Assembly (NCBI GenBank): GCA_024653905.1
Contig: JANLGZ010000065.1
Span: 1 to 15,176, forward strand
Reading direction: 5' to 3'
Origin: an archaeon
GTDB taxonomy: Archaea; Iainarchaeota; Iainarchaeia; Iainarchaeales; Iainarchaeaceae
DNA length: 15,176 bases
Part shown: in pieces, positions 1 through 7,109 of the stretch
Layout: every line of letters begins with the position of its first letter
How positions within the stretch are numbered: the first letter of the stretch is position 1
Made by a program: the position numbers and the translations under genes
The notes under the pieces: generated by a model
Told to the model about the DNA's origin: nothing
Database searches by the model: none
Seen by the model: the letters and a program-made list of their open reading frames with translations, nothing else

Positions 1-147
1 TACATAGTAGTCCACATAATAATCGTAATAATTTCCCGCAACAACAGTGTAATGGTTTCTATAAGCTCCATCATACACATATGGGTAATAAGCACTTACT
101 TGTGCTGCAAAAAGAATTATCAAACCTAACATCAACCATTGTTTCAA
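1..147 (-). CDS. Secreted tyrosine-rich protein, N-terminal part (partial)
   Basis: An open frame of 49 codons runs from a TTG start at 147-145 off the left edge with no stop. The first 19 residues, MKQWLMLGLIILFAAQVSA if TTG is read as Met, form a typical signal peptide: one Lys, a hydrophobic core, and a small-x-small end. The cleavage site is probably after the Ala at position 19. The following 30 residues contain 12 tyrosines, many as YY pairs, plus Asn, Asp, Val and Gly. TTG is preferred because a GGGGG ribosome binding site (156-160) lies 8 bases upstream and a good TATA box lies further up. An in-frame ATG five codons later would cost the Lys and shorten the signal. I do not recognise the family. 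A cell-surface or envelope role is inference from the signal peptide alone. Confidence 0.6.
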   Translation of the reverse strand, partial: MKQWLMLGLIILFAAQVSAYYPYVYDGAYRNHYTVVAGNYYDYYVDYYV

Positions 148-198
148 AATGAATTCCCCCGAAGGCATCAGAGCCTATACTTATTGCAGTTGAACACA

Positions 199-206
199 TA
201 TATAAA
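199..206 (-). promoter_or_regulatory. TATA box (box A) for the secreted Tyr-rich gene
   Basis: On the minus strand the sequence reads GAAAAGG followed by TTTATATA, a near-ideal archaeal BRE plus TATA box. The expected start of transcription about 26 bases downstream (near 176) gives a leader of roughly 28 bases. The GGGGG ribosome binding site falls within that leader. Confidence 0.6.
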
Positions 207-249
207 CCTTTTCCTTTGTTCACGGGATTAAGTTATTAATGGAGTGTTT

Positions 250-257
250 TTTATAGA
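250..257 (+). promoter_or_regulatory. TATA-like box for the 301-669 gene
   Basis: TTTATAGA in a T-rich run lies about 48 bases before the ATG. It points away from the TATA box at 199-206, so 148-300 is a divergent promoter region. The BRE side is weak. A 15-base element that also occurs downstream of the EF-1A TATA box begins 11 bases after this one. Confidence 0.45.
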
Positions 258-268
258 GTGATTAATAA

Positions 269-283
269 AGTACTTAGCATTTA
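269..283 (+). promoter_or_regulatory. Initiator-like 15-base element shared with the EF-1A promoter
   Basis: AGTACTTAGCATTTA is found here and, on the opposite strand, at 3598-3612. In both places it lies just downstream of a TATA box, where transcription should begin (15-19 bases from box centre to element start). This suggests a shared initiator or leader signal. Confidence 0.45.
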
Positions 284-300
284 TATCTTAGTGATAAAAA

Positions 301-669
301 ATGCCTAGAATAGAAAGAAGAAAAATGGATAATACTCTGCGTGTAAGTTCAGTAGTTCCTCATCCACATATGATTGTAAGCGCAGAAAAAAATACTGCGA
401 TGGATCATCTATGGAGGCAAATAAAAAATCTTCCTGAAAAAGAATGGGCTGCTAGTAAGTTAGCCACTAGCTTTTTGAATGAAACTGGGCTTTCATGGTT
501 GAAGCACAGGAAATCCGTTTGGGATGAAGAAATAAATAGGTTAAAATCATTCGAAGTGCAGCATGGGGCTATCAGGGTTGCTGATGTTGATGAGCTAAAA
601 ACTCTCAATAAAAGATCTGTTGCATTGAATAGGTTCATAGGATTTGTTGAGCGTAAATTAAAAAATTAA
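301..669 (+). CDS. Uncharacterised small protein (122 aa)
   Basis: I do not recognise this protein. It is the only clear plus-strand gene in the window. The case that it is real rests on its signals: a GTGAT ribosome binding site (291-295) five bases before the ATG, a TATA-like box (250-257), and an initiator-like element shared with EF-1A. The product has no Cys, no signal peptide and no membrane segment. It is basic at the N-terminus (MPRIERRKMD) and has four Trp (about 38, 49, 66, 74). Residues 30-122 look mostly helical and rich in Lys, Arg and Glu, with a Leu/Val/Phe pattern suggesting amphipathic helices. It ends at TAA 667-669, convergent with rtcB and only 15 bases from its stop. Function is unknown; a nucleic-acid-binding role would be a guess. 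Confidence 0.7.
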   Translation: MPRIERRKMDNTLRVSSVVPHPHMIVSAEKNTAMDHLWRQIKNLPEKEWAASKLATSFLNETGLSWLKHRKSVWDEEINRLKSFEVQHGAIRVADVDELKTLNKRSVALNRFIGFVERKLKN

Positions 670-705
670 TTTTAATCGAAAAAATTAGTTTTTCTTTTTA
701 TTTGA
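670..705. terminator. Bidirectional T-rich termination region
   Basis: The 15-base gap between the convergent stops and the flanking bases carry T-runs on both strands. On plus these include the T-rich stretch at about 689-703 in the rtcB tail. On minus there is a TTTTTT run at 679-684. Oligo-T tracts without a hairpin are the usual archaeal intrinsic terminators, and each gene could end here. Confidence 0.4.
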
Positions 706-1851
706 ATGTTTTTTCTCCCCTTTCCAATTAATCAGGGGTTTTATGTGATTAATGATTTTCACGCTTTCTTTTTGGCAATCCATTACATCATAAATATTCT
801 TGTATGCCATTGGTGATTCATCCAAAGTTCCTTCTGAAACAGTTCCTTTAATTCCTTTCATACTATCCTCAAATTCGTGCAGTGAAAATTTTTTCTGTGC
901 CTGAGTCCGTGAATATTTTCTTCCTGCTCCGTGGGAAGAACTTTCCAAAAATTCTTTGTTTCCTTTTCCCTCAACAAGAAAAGAACCGTCTCTCATGTTT
1001 CCTGGAATAACTCCTCTTTCTCCTTTTTTTGCAGGAGTGGCTCCTTTTCTGTGAATAAATTTTCCTTTCTCAGGAACCGCGTGATTATGGTTCTTGTTTA
1101 CCCATAATTCCCACTCTATTTTCACCCCAAGAACTTTTTCCAGCGCTTCAATGACTTTGTGAACCATTTCCATTCTGTTAAGTAAAGCAAATTCCAAACC
1201 AAAATCAAGAATATTCAAATATTCCTTTCCAACATCAGAATCCTTGTGAATAGGGTATGTTTTTTCAAATTCCTTGTCTTTGCCTGCGCTTTTTTTCATG
1301 TAAAATTCAGCAACTTTATACCCAACTCCGCGGGAACCTGAATGAATCACAATCCATGTTTTTCCTTCTGAATAACCAATTTCAATAAAGTGGTTTCCTG
1401 AACCAACAGTTCCTAAATGGCGGATGGCTTTTCCTTCCAAGAACTGCAATATTTCTTTTTTGTGAGGTTTTTTTCTGAATTCTTCCAAAAGCTTTTCATA
1501 CTTTTCCAGAGTTCCTTTAGAAATATTTTTCAAATCATTAATTTCCCCAACACCCATAGGAATTTTTGCTTTTACTTCCTCAAAAATATTATTCTCATTT
1601 TCTTTTATCTTTTCTAATAGATTCTTTCCTTTAATTTCGACTGCAATAACTCCGCACCCGATATCAAAACCAACCCAGGACGGAACAATATAATCCTTAG
1701 TAACAAGAACCGCTCCAATAGGTGCAACATATCCTCTGTGTGCATCCGGCATCAAAGAAGCCTTTTCAACAAAATCCTCTTCATAACACTCTTTGAATTG
1801 TTTAAGTGTTTCTTCATCAGGGTTTAATGCAAAATTTGTGATTTTTTTCAT
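685..1851 (-). CDS. rtcB: RtcB RNA ligase (tRNA splicing / RNA repair)
   Basis: RtcB joins a 2',3'-cyclic phosphate (or 3'-phosphate) RNA end to a 5'-OH using GTP and Mn2+, and is the archaeal tRNA exon ligase. At 388 residues this is a compact form with no inteins. Visible family motifs are: PDAHRGY (35-41); GFDIGCGV (61-68) with metal ligands Asp63 and Cys66; GSGNHF (150-155) with Asn153/His154; the His in VIHSGSRG (His170); NHNHA (254-258) with a metal His; and SSSHGAGR (304-311), where His307 should be the residue that receives GMP. The C-terminal HIKPLINWKG element is also present. It is the last gene of the minus-strand series, 55 bases after uS10. No ribosome binding site is visible, but a TTTAAA box sits about 28 bases upstream, so it is probably transcribed separately and is almost leaderless. 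The activating protein archease is not encoded nearby. Confidence 0.95.
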   Translation of the reverse strand: MKKITNFALNPDEETLKQFKECYEEDFVEKASLMPDAHRGYVAPIGAVLVTKDYIVPSWVGFDIGCGVIAVEIKGKNLLEKIKENENNIFEEVKAKIPMGVGEINDLKNISKGTLEKYEKLLEEFRKKPHKKEILQFLEGKAIRHLGTVGSGNHFIEIGYSEGKTWIVIHSGSRGVGYKVAEFYMKKSAGKDKEFEKTYPIHKDSDVGKEYLNILDFGLEFALLNRMEMVHKVIEALEKVLGVKIEWELWVNKNHNHAVPEKGKFIHRKGATPAKKGERGVIPGNMRDGSFLVEGKGNKEFLESSSHGAGRKYSRTQAQKKFSLHEFEDSMKGIKGTVSEGTLDESPMAYKNIYDVMDCQKESVKIINHIKPLINWKGEKKHSNKKKN

Positions 1852-1876
1852 AAGTATAATTTATTAGGAAAAAAGG

Positions 1877-1882
1877 TTTAAA
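1877..1882 (-). promoter_or_regulatory. Candidate TATA box for leaderless rtcB
   Basis: TTTAAA on the minus strand is centred about 28 bases before the rtcB ATG, so transcription would start at or within a base or two of the start codon. This fits the lack of any ribosome binding site. The box is weak and the BRE is not purine-rich, so confidence is modest. Confidence 0.35.
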
Positions 1883-1906
1883 CTAAAAGCAGTTATGTAG
1901 TAGTTA

Positions 1907-2221
1907 TTATTTCTTTTCTTTTAATTCGATTTCAAGATGTACTTTTTCAGGTATTTCAACTCTCATAACTCTTCTGAGTGTTGTTTCATCTGCCTGAACA
2001 TCAATGATTCTTTTGTGGATTCTCATTTGCCACTTTTCATAAGATTCAGTGCCTCCGCCACAAGGACTCTTCCTTGTTGGTACCATCATTTTTTTTGTTG
2101 GCAAAGGTATTGTTCCTGAGTGTTTAGCGCCTGTTCTTTTAGCTACTTCTTGTATTTTACCACAGATATCTTCTAATTCTGTGTAATCTCCGGAACTTAG
2201 TTTTAGTCTTGCTGTCTGCAT
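1907..2221 (-). CDS. rps10: Small-subunit ribosomal protein uS10
   Basis: uS10 sits in the head of the 30S subunit. The 104-residue length is normal for the archaeal protein. It opens with ARLKLSS and then carries the IPLPTKK segment (38-44), the extended loop with VPTRKSPCGGGTES (47-60), and YEKWQMRIHKRIIDV (61-75), all family signatures. A GTGAT ribosome binding site (plus coordinates 2227-2231) lies five bases before the ATG. It follows EF-1A with a 55-base gap, the usual archaeal EF-1A/uS10 pairing. The hairpin in that gap may reduce uS10 transcription relative to EF-1A. The C-terminus is a short Lys/Glu-rich tail. Confidence 0.95.
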   Translation of the reverse strand: MQTARLKLSSGDYTELEDICGKIQEVAKRTGAKHSGTIPLPTKKMMVPTRKSPCGGGTESYEKWQMRIHKRIIDVQADETTLRRVMRVEIPEKVHLEIELKEKK

Positions 2222-2235
2222 TTTTCATCACTTTT

Positions 2236-2265
2236 AAAAAGAAATAAATTTGGGGAAAATCCCCA
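2236..2265 (-). terminator. Hairpin plus U-rich stretch after EF-1A
   Basis: On the minus strand TGGGGA (2260-2265) pairs with TCCCCA (2251-2256) around a three-base loop, starting 12 bases after the EF-1A stop. An AU-rich run ending in five U (2236-2250) follows. It may act as a partial terminator, or protect the EF-1A mRNA 3' end, before uS10. Confidence 0.45.
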
Positions 2266-2276
2266 TTTTCATTCAA

Positions 2277-3542
2277 TTACCTCGGAGTAACACTTAGGAT
2301 TATTCCTGCGGCAACTGTTTGTCCCATATCTCTGATTGCGAATCTTCCTAACTGCGGGAACTTTTTGTATTCTTCCACACATACAGGTTTCAAAGGAACA
2401 ACCTTTATGATTGCTGCATCTCCGGTTTTCAAGAACTTAGGGTTCTCTTCCTTAACTGCACCAGTCTTAGGGTCAAGTTTTTTCATTATTTCTGTAATTG
2501 TACAGCTTAATTGTGCTGTGTGCATGTGGAATACAGGTGTGTATCCAACAGGTATTGCTGTTGGGTGTGATAACACAACGATTTGTGCTGTAAACTCTTT
2601 TGCAACAGTTGGTGGATTACTGACGTGTCCAACAACATCTCCTCTTGCAATGTCTTTCTTCTCAAGACCTCTTACATTGAATCCGATGTTGTCTCCAGGT
2701 ATTGCTTGCGGTAATTGCTCGTGATGAGCTTCAACAGACTTAACTTCGCCTGTTTTGCCTGATGGCATTACAACAATCTTATCGCCTGGTTTTATAATTC
2801 CAGTTTCAACTCTTCCAACAGGAACACTTCCAACTCCTTTGATGTTATAAACATCCTGAATTGGCAATCTTAATGGTTTGTCTGTTGGTATAGCTGGAGC
2901 TTTAAGATCATCCAAAGTATCAACAAGTGTTTTTTCTTTATACCATGCCATTTTTCCTGTTGCTTTTGCAATATTTTCTCCTTCCCATGCTGAAATTGGA
3001 ACATAATTAATTTGTTCATCTTTGTAACCAATTCCGGTTAAGAGCTTTTTCATTTCTGCTTTAGTAACATTGAACTTAGCTTCATCATATGAAACTTCGT
3101 CCATTTTGTTTATTGCAACAACTAATTGTTTCAAACCCATTACCTGAGCCAAAAATGCATGTTCTTTTGTTTGTGGTTGAGGTCCTTCTTTACAAGCAAC
3201 AACCAAAACTCCAGCATCTGCTTGAGAGGTTCCTGTAATCATATTTTTTACGAAGTCTCTGTGGCCTGGAGCATCAATTATAGTAAACTGATTCTTTTTA
3301 GCAGTGAATTTTTTATAAGCAACATCAATGGTTACTCCTCTTTCTCTTTCTTCTTTGAGGTTATCCATTGCGTACGCAAATGCAAATGATCCTTTTCCTT
3401 TAGATTCAGCTTCTGCTTTTAGTTTCCTGTATTCCTGTTCAGGTAAAGCTCCGGTATCGTAAAGCAGTCTTCCGACTGTTGTTGATTTACCGTGATCAAC
3501 GTGTCCTATGAAAACTAAATTAAGATGTGGTTTTTCTGCCAT
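2277..3542 (-). CDS. tuf: Translation elongation factor 1A (EF-1 alpha)
   Basis: This GTPase delivers aminoacyl-tRNA to the ribosomal A site. At 421 residues it is at the short end for archaeal EF-1A. GTPase motifs are complete: P-loop GHVDHGKS (13-20), switch I RGVTID with Thr71, switch II DAPGHRD (90-96), NKMD (145-148) and SAW (184-186). Beta-barrel domains 2 and 3 follow, starting around PLRLPIQDVY and ending in the canonical IRDMGQTVAAGIILSVTPR region. The start is set by a strong GGAGG seven bases before the ATG. A 198-base gap separates it from EF-2. That gap holds a U-tract terminator, an inverted repeat and a good TATA box, so EF-1A has its own strong promoter and a leader of about 60 bases. 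Confidence 0.97.
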   Translation of the reverse strand: MAEKPHLNLVFIGHVDHGKSTTVGRLLYDTGALPEQEYRKLKAEAESKGKGSFAFAYAMDNLKEERERGVTIDVAYKKFTAKKNQFTIIDAPGHRDFVKNMITGTSQADAGVLVVACKEGPQPQTKEHAFLAQVMGLKQLVVAINKMDEVSYDEAKFNVTKAEMKKLLTGIGYKDEQINYVPISAWEGENIAKATGKMAWYKEKTLVDTLDDLKAPAIPTDKPLRLPIQDVYNIKGVGSVPVGRVETGIIKPGDKIVVMPSGKTGEVKSVEAHHEQLPQAIPGDNIGFNVRGLEKKDIARGDVVGHVSNPPTVAKEFTAQIVVLSHPTAIPVGYTPVFHMHTAQLSCTITEIMKKLDPKTGAVKEENPKFLKTGDAAIIKVVPLKPVCVEEYKKFPQLGRFAIRDMGQTVAAGIILSVTPR

Positions 3543-3597
3543 TATAATTCCTCCTTGAATAATCCAAAACTTCCTAAAAACGCGTCAAACCCGCTTT

Positions 3598-3612
3598 TAA
3601 ATGCTAAGTACT
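3598..3612 (-). promoter_or_regulatory. Initiator-like element of EF-1A (copy of the 269-283 element)
   Basis: The minus strand reads AGTACTTAGCATTTA, identical to plus-strand 269-283. The predicted transcription start, 26 bases after the TATA centre (near 3604), falls inside it. The leader that follows can form a small hairpin (AAAAGCG with CGC-G-TTTT) before the GGAGG site. Confidence 0.45.
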
Positions 3613-3626
3613 ACTAATAAAAAACA

Positions 3627-3634
3627 TTTATAAA
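3627..3634 (-). promoter_or_regulatory. TATA box for EF-1A
   Basis: TTTATAAA on the minus strand, preceded by the purine-rich AAAGAAAAAGG (BRE-like), is a strong archaeal promoter. The predicted start near 3604 leaves about 60 bases of leader to the ATG at 3542. Confidence 0.65.
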
Positions 3635-3641
3635 ACAACCT

Positions 3642-3676
3642 TTTTCTTTCTTGTATCCGCGTGGACGGAAAGAAAA
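3642..3676. repeat. Inverted repeat upstream of the EF-1A promoter
   Basis: TTTTCTTTC (3642-3650) and GAAAGAAAA (3668-3676) are perfect 9-base arms around a 17-base spacer that itself contains TCC-GCGT-GGA. One arm abuts the BRE of the EF-1A promoter. It could be an operator for a dimeric regulator, or a hairpin at the end of the EF-2 transcript, just past its U-tract. Confidence 0.45.
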
Positions 3677-3684
3677 GCTTGGCT

Positions 3685-3696
3685 AAAAAGAAAAAA
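3685..3696 (-). terminator. U-tract terminator after EF-2
   Basis: On the minus strand TTTTTTCTTTTT occurs 44 bases after the EF-2 stop, before the EF-1A promoter. It matches the oligo-T type of archaeal terminator and would end the RNA polymerase / ribosomal protein / EF-2 transcript. Confidence 0.5.
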
Positions 3697-3740
3697 CTTT
3701 TATTGGTTTTTTTCTGTTCCTTTGCTATTTAGTATTAAAT

Positions 3741-5933
3741 TTAATCCATAAAGAATGAAGCTGGCTTGACTTCAGGATCCATTCCTTTTCTTTTTCTTAT
3801 TTCTGCAATAGTTTTAGTCTGCAGTTCGCGTGGAAGCAATTCATATCCCGCGTATTCAGCAGTCCAAAGGGCTCTTCCTTGAGTAGCTCCTCTGATGTTG
3901 CTTGAGAACCCGATTAATTCCTTTACCGGGGCTTTTCCAATTATAATGCTAGAATCTCCTTCTGTTCTCATTTCATTAATCTGGGTTCTTCTTGAACCTA
4001 ATTCAGTTGAAACCGCACCCATATAATTTTCCGGAACTGTAATTGTAAGTTTTTGTTTTGGTTCATACAAAACAGCATCAGCACTTAGCATACAAGCATA
4101 ACAGCCTCTTGTAATTGTAGGCAACATTTGTGCAGGTCCTCTGTGAATTGCATCTTCATGCAATGTAGCATCATCTATTACAACTTTTATACCGAAACAT
4201 TTTTCCTTTGCTAATGGTCCTTGATCCATTGCATCTTTAAAACCTTGAATTACAAGTTCTCTTATTTCGTGTAAAGCTTCAATTCCGCGAGTTGCATCAA
4301 CAAGTACACAATGGTTGTGTACTGCCCAGATTTTTTTGGATTCTTCTCTTCCAAAACCCATTTCTTGGAACAGTGCAATAGTTTCTTTATCTTTTGGTTT
4401 AACTTTTCCGATAAAATGAGATTTAATAAGATTCTGTTTTGTTTCCTCATCAATAAGTTCAACGTGCATTTTCAGTTTGTTGTGTTTGTTAGGGCTTTTT
4501 GCTTCAATTATAGGGGAATCTTTGCTGATAGTTTCACTGTAAACAACAATCGGCTGAGAAACTGTAATTGGAATATTGTGAGTTTTTTCAATTCTGTATT
4601 GAGTAATCTCTAAGTGTAATTCTCCCATTCCTGAAAGTAAGTGTTCGCCAGTTTCCTGATTAATTGTTGCTCTTACATTAGGATCTTCTTTTGTTAGTTG
4701 TTTTATAGTTTCAATTAATTTTGGCAAATCTTTTGTGTTTTTTGCCTCAACTGAAATTGTAATTACTGGTTCTGCTTCGCTCATAAAACTTTCAAATGGT
4801 TTTATTTCTTCCGAAGCAATTGTTTCTCCTGCATAAACATCTTTCAATCCAATAAGTGCAACAATATTTCCTGCTGGCACTTCATTCGCTTCAATAAAAT
4901 CAGGGCCCATAAAAATTCCGACTTTTTGAATCTGGATTTCTTTTTTACTTCCCACTAAAAATACTTTGCTTCCTTTTTTGACTTTTCCGGAGTAGCATCT
5001 TCCTGTTGCAATATCTCCTGAGTGCTTATCAACACTAACATCAGTAACCATCATTGAGAACGGACCGTTTTCATCACAAGTAGTCATTCCTTTTCCCATT
5101 TCGCTTTCCTTTTCTCCTTTCCAGATTATTGGCATTCTGTATTTTTGTGCTTGGATTGGATTTGGTAAATGAGTTATAACCATTTCAAGTACAGCGTCAC
5201 TTAAATGTGATTTTGCTGCAAGTGATTTTTGATCTTCATTTTTTAAGTATTCATAAACTTGTTTGAAATTAATATTTGTTGCAGCCATTCTTGGAACTGA
5301 TACAGCCCAATTATTGTAAGCCGAACCAAAGCAAACACTTCCATTCTGAACTTTTACTGTCCATGTTTCTTTAAATTCAGGCGGACAATTTTTTTTAATC
5401 AAATCATTTACTTGTGCAATAACTTTCACAAACTTTTCCTGCATCTGCTGTTCAGTAACCTGCAGTTCGTTAATTAACCTATCAACTTTATTTATGTATA
5501 AAACAGGTTTTACGTATTCTCTCAAAGCCTGTCTTATTACAGTTTCTGTCTGAGGCATTACTCCCTCAACAGCATCAACAACTAATACAACTCCATCAAC
5601 AGCTCTCATTGCTCTGATAACGTCTCCTCCAAAATCAACATGTCCAGGAGTATCAATCAAATTAATTAAGTGTTCTACATTTTTGAACTTGTGTACTAAT
5701 GAAATATTAGCAGCATTAATCGTTATTCCTCTTGCCTGTTCCTGATCTTCAGAATCCATTACAAGTTGCTTTCCAGCTAACTCTGAACTCATTAATCCTG
5801 ATGCAGAAATAAGATTATCTGTCATTGTTGTTTTACCATGGTCGATGTGGGCAACAATTCCTATGTTTCTAATATGTTCCCTTGTGTTCATCAGCTGTGA
5901 CGCTAACTTTACAATATCTTCTTTTTTAGCCAT
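3741..5933 (-). CDS. fusA: Translation elongation factor 2 (EF-2)
   Basis: EF-2 is the GTPase that drives translocation of tRNA and mRNA on the ribosome. It is 730 residues, the normal archaeal length. GTPase motifs: P-loop AHIDHGKTT (28-36), RGITIN switch I (69-73 area), DTPGH (94-98) and NKVD (148-151). Domain II begins around 290, domain III includes SGMGELHLEI (434-443), and domain IV carries the diphthamide motif DAIHRGPAQ. His597 should be modified to diphthamide. Domain V precedes the RKRKGMDPEVKP tail. It follows uS7 by 17 bases with GAGGT about ten bases ahead of the ATG, so it is the last gene of the long operon; a U-tract follows. No key residue is missing. Confidence 0.97.
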   Translation of the reverse strand: MAKKEDIVKLASQLMNTREHIRNIGIVAHIDHGKTTMTDNLISASGLMSSELAGKQLVMDSEDQEQARGITINAANISLVHKFKNVEHLINLIDTPGHVDFGGDVIRAMRAVDGVVLVVDAVEGVMPQTETVIRQALREYVKPVLYINKVDRLINELQVTEQQMQEKFVKVIAQVNDLIKKNCPPEFKETWTVKVQNGSVCFGSAYNNWAVSVPRMAATNINFKQVYEYLKNEDQKSLAAKSHLSDAVLEMVITHLPNPIQAQKYRMPIIWKGEKESEMGKGMTTCDENGPFSMMVTDVSVDKHSGDIATGRCYSGKVKKGSKVFLVGSKKEIQIQKVGIFMGPDFIEANEVPAGNIVALIGLKDVYAGETIASEEIKPFESFMSEAEPVITISVEAKNTKDLPKLIETIKQLTKEDPNVRATINQETGEHLLSGMGELHLEITQYRIEKTHNIPITVSQPIVVYSETISKDSPIIEAKSPNKHNKLKMHVELIDEETKQNLIKSHFIGKVKPKDKETIALFQEMGFGREESKKIWAVHNHCVLVDATRGIEALHEIRELVIQGFKDAMDQGPLAKEKCFGIKVVIDDATLHEDAIHRGPAQMLPTITRGCYACMLSADAVLYEPKQKLTITVPENYMGAVSTELGSRRTQINEMRTEGDSSIIIGKAPVKELIGFSSNIRGATQGRALWTAEYAGYELLPRELQTKTIAEIRKRKGMDPEVKPASFFMD

Positions 5934-5950
5934 GTTAAATCAAACCTCAT

Positions 5951-6643
5951 TTACCTTGACGCTTTAGCAATTCTTTCCATTTCGTCTCTTCTTCTTACGC
6001 CAAAGCTTGCGTTGTCTTCATTTGCTGCTGCTATAAGCTCATTAGCAAGTGCATCTGAAGCATCAACCTTGTTTTTGAATGAACTTGAAAAAGTTGCAAG
6101 TGCAAGATTTTTCAGTGCTTCATCAACTTTTTTCAAAGGTGCAACATCAACGGAAATTGTGTAAGAAACCCCGCCTTTTTTCAGTCTTGTGGTGTCTTCT
6201 CTTGGACCAGTATTTTGGATTGCTTCAATAAGAACTTGAATAGGGTTTTTTCCTGTTTTCTTTTCAACTGTTTCGAAAGCATTCTCTACAAGATGCATTA
6301 CGTGAATTTTTTTCCCGCAAACATATCTTCCTCTAACAAATTTCCCTGACAGTTTTCTTTTTCCCTGTCCTGACCTCATAAGTTTGTTAATTAATCTTTC
6401 AACAATGTTTACTTTTGCTTTATCAAATCTTTTTCTTGTTCCTTTTCCAAATGTGTGTGGAATTTTTTTTGATTCAAGACTAACATTGTTCATTAAACTT
6501 GGGTCATTAATCCTGACCTCTGATGGATCCCATTTTCCAAAAATAAGCATTCTGCCTGCTGTTCTAGACACCAACTCTTTTGAGTTGGGAGCGTCCACTA
6601 TTGGTAAGACTTTCTTTGCAGGTTCTTTATTTTCTTCGCTCAT
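5951..6643 (-). CDS. rps7: Small-subunit ribosomal protein uS7
   Basis: uS7 nucleates assembly of the 30S head by binding the 3' domain of 16S rRNA, and it lines the E site. At 230 residues it has a slightly long N-terminal tail (about 25 residues) before the conserved body. Family signatures include FGKWDPSEVRIND (35-47), KAKVNIVERLINKLMRSG (75-92), NPIQVLIEAIQNTGPRED (133-150), the basic RLKKGGVSY (153-161), and the C-terminal NEDNASFGVRRRDEMER. Its ATG overlaps the uS12 stop by one base (TAATG), so the two are probably translationally coupled. A GGTGA sits about ten bases upstream inside uS12. Confidence 0.96.
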   Translation of the reverse strand: MSEENKEPAKKVLPIVDAPNSKELVSRTAGRMLIFGKWDPSEVRINDPSLMNNVSLESKKIPHTFGKGTRKRFDKAKVNIVERLINKLMRSGQGKRKLSGKFVRGRYVCGKKIHVMHLVENAFETVEKKTGKNPIQVLIEAIQNTGPREDTTRLKKGGVSYTISVDVAPLKKVDEALKNLALATFSSSFKNKVDASDALANELIAAANEDNASFGVRRRDEMERIAKASR

Positions 6644-7080
6644 TACCTTTTCACCTTCTCCTTCTTTCCTGATCTAAGCATTTCCATTGAAATTCCGTTA
6701 ACATGAGTAACTCTGTACTTAACTCCCCAAAGATCTCCTTTAGGCCCGCCCTGAGCTCCTCCAATTCCTTCAATAGTAACCTCATCATGTTCATCAATAA
6801 ATTTAATTGCCCCATCCTTTGGTGCTAGTGCAGTTACTTGCTTTCCGTTTTTAATAAGCTGAACTCTTACACATTTTCTGATTCCTGAGTTTGGCTGTTT
6901 TGCAGTAACTCCTCTTTTTTCAATTACAATTCCTTTTGCTTGAGGTGCAGCTTCAAGGAGATCTTCTTTTTTATCCATACCCATTTTCATCTTTATTTTT
7001 TTCTGGTATTTTCTATCCTTTACTCTCCATTTTTTCCTCTTTTTTTCGAGGCTTTTTGCTGCAAATTCTCCTTCTGCCAT
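6643..7080 (-). CDS. rps12: Small-subunit ribosomal protein uS12
   Basis: uS12 sits at the decoding centre of the 30S subunit. I chose the ATG at 7080 (145 aa, MAEGEFAAKSL) because archaeal uS12 begins M-x-x-G-x-F-A-A. The frame stays open to an ATG at 7086 and a TTG at 7095, which would add MF or MELMF and do not match the family. A TTGATG-like ribosome binding site precedes 7080. Conserved segments are TAKQPNSGIRKCVRVQLIKN (59-78) and FIDEHDEVTIEGIGG (94-108). Two decoding-loop positions are unusual: PNSA reads PNSG (63-66), and DLPG/DIPG reads DLWG (116-119). The gene follows the NusA-like gene by about 15-30 bases depending on start, and overlaps uS7 by one base. Confidence 0.95.
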   Translation of the reverse strand: MAEGEFAAKSLEKKRKKWRVKDRKYQKKIKMKMGMDKKEDLLEAAPQAKGIVIEKRGVTAKQPNSGIRKCVRVQLIKNGKQVTALAPKDGAIKFIDEHDEVTIEGIGGAQGGPKGDLWGVKYRVTHVNGISMEMLRSGKKEKVKR

Positions 7081-7109
7081 AAACATCAATTCCAAAATTT
7101 TTTTCCCAA

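Noticed and set aside
685..1851. Intein in RtcB (common in archaeal RtcB)
   Set aside because: The 388-residue protein is compact and the motifs around the usual insertion sites are continuous.
2365..2724. 119-codon plus-strand frame opposite EF-1A
   Set aside because: Antisense to a conserved coding region with no start signals and no recognisable motif.
4091..4099. Third copy of the EF-1A/orphan initiator element in EF-2 (ACTTAGCAT on plus)
   Set aside because: Only nine bases match, it lies within conserved EF-2 coding sequence, and no TATA box is placed upstream.
3740..5933. Loss of the diphthamide site in EF-2
   Set aside because: The DAIHRGPAQ motif with His597 is intact, so modification is possible.
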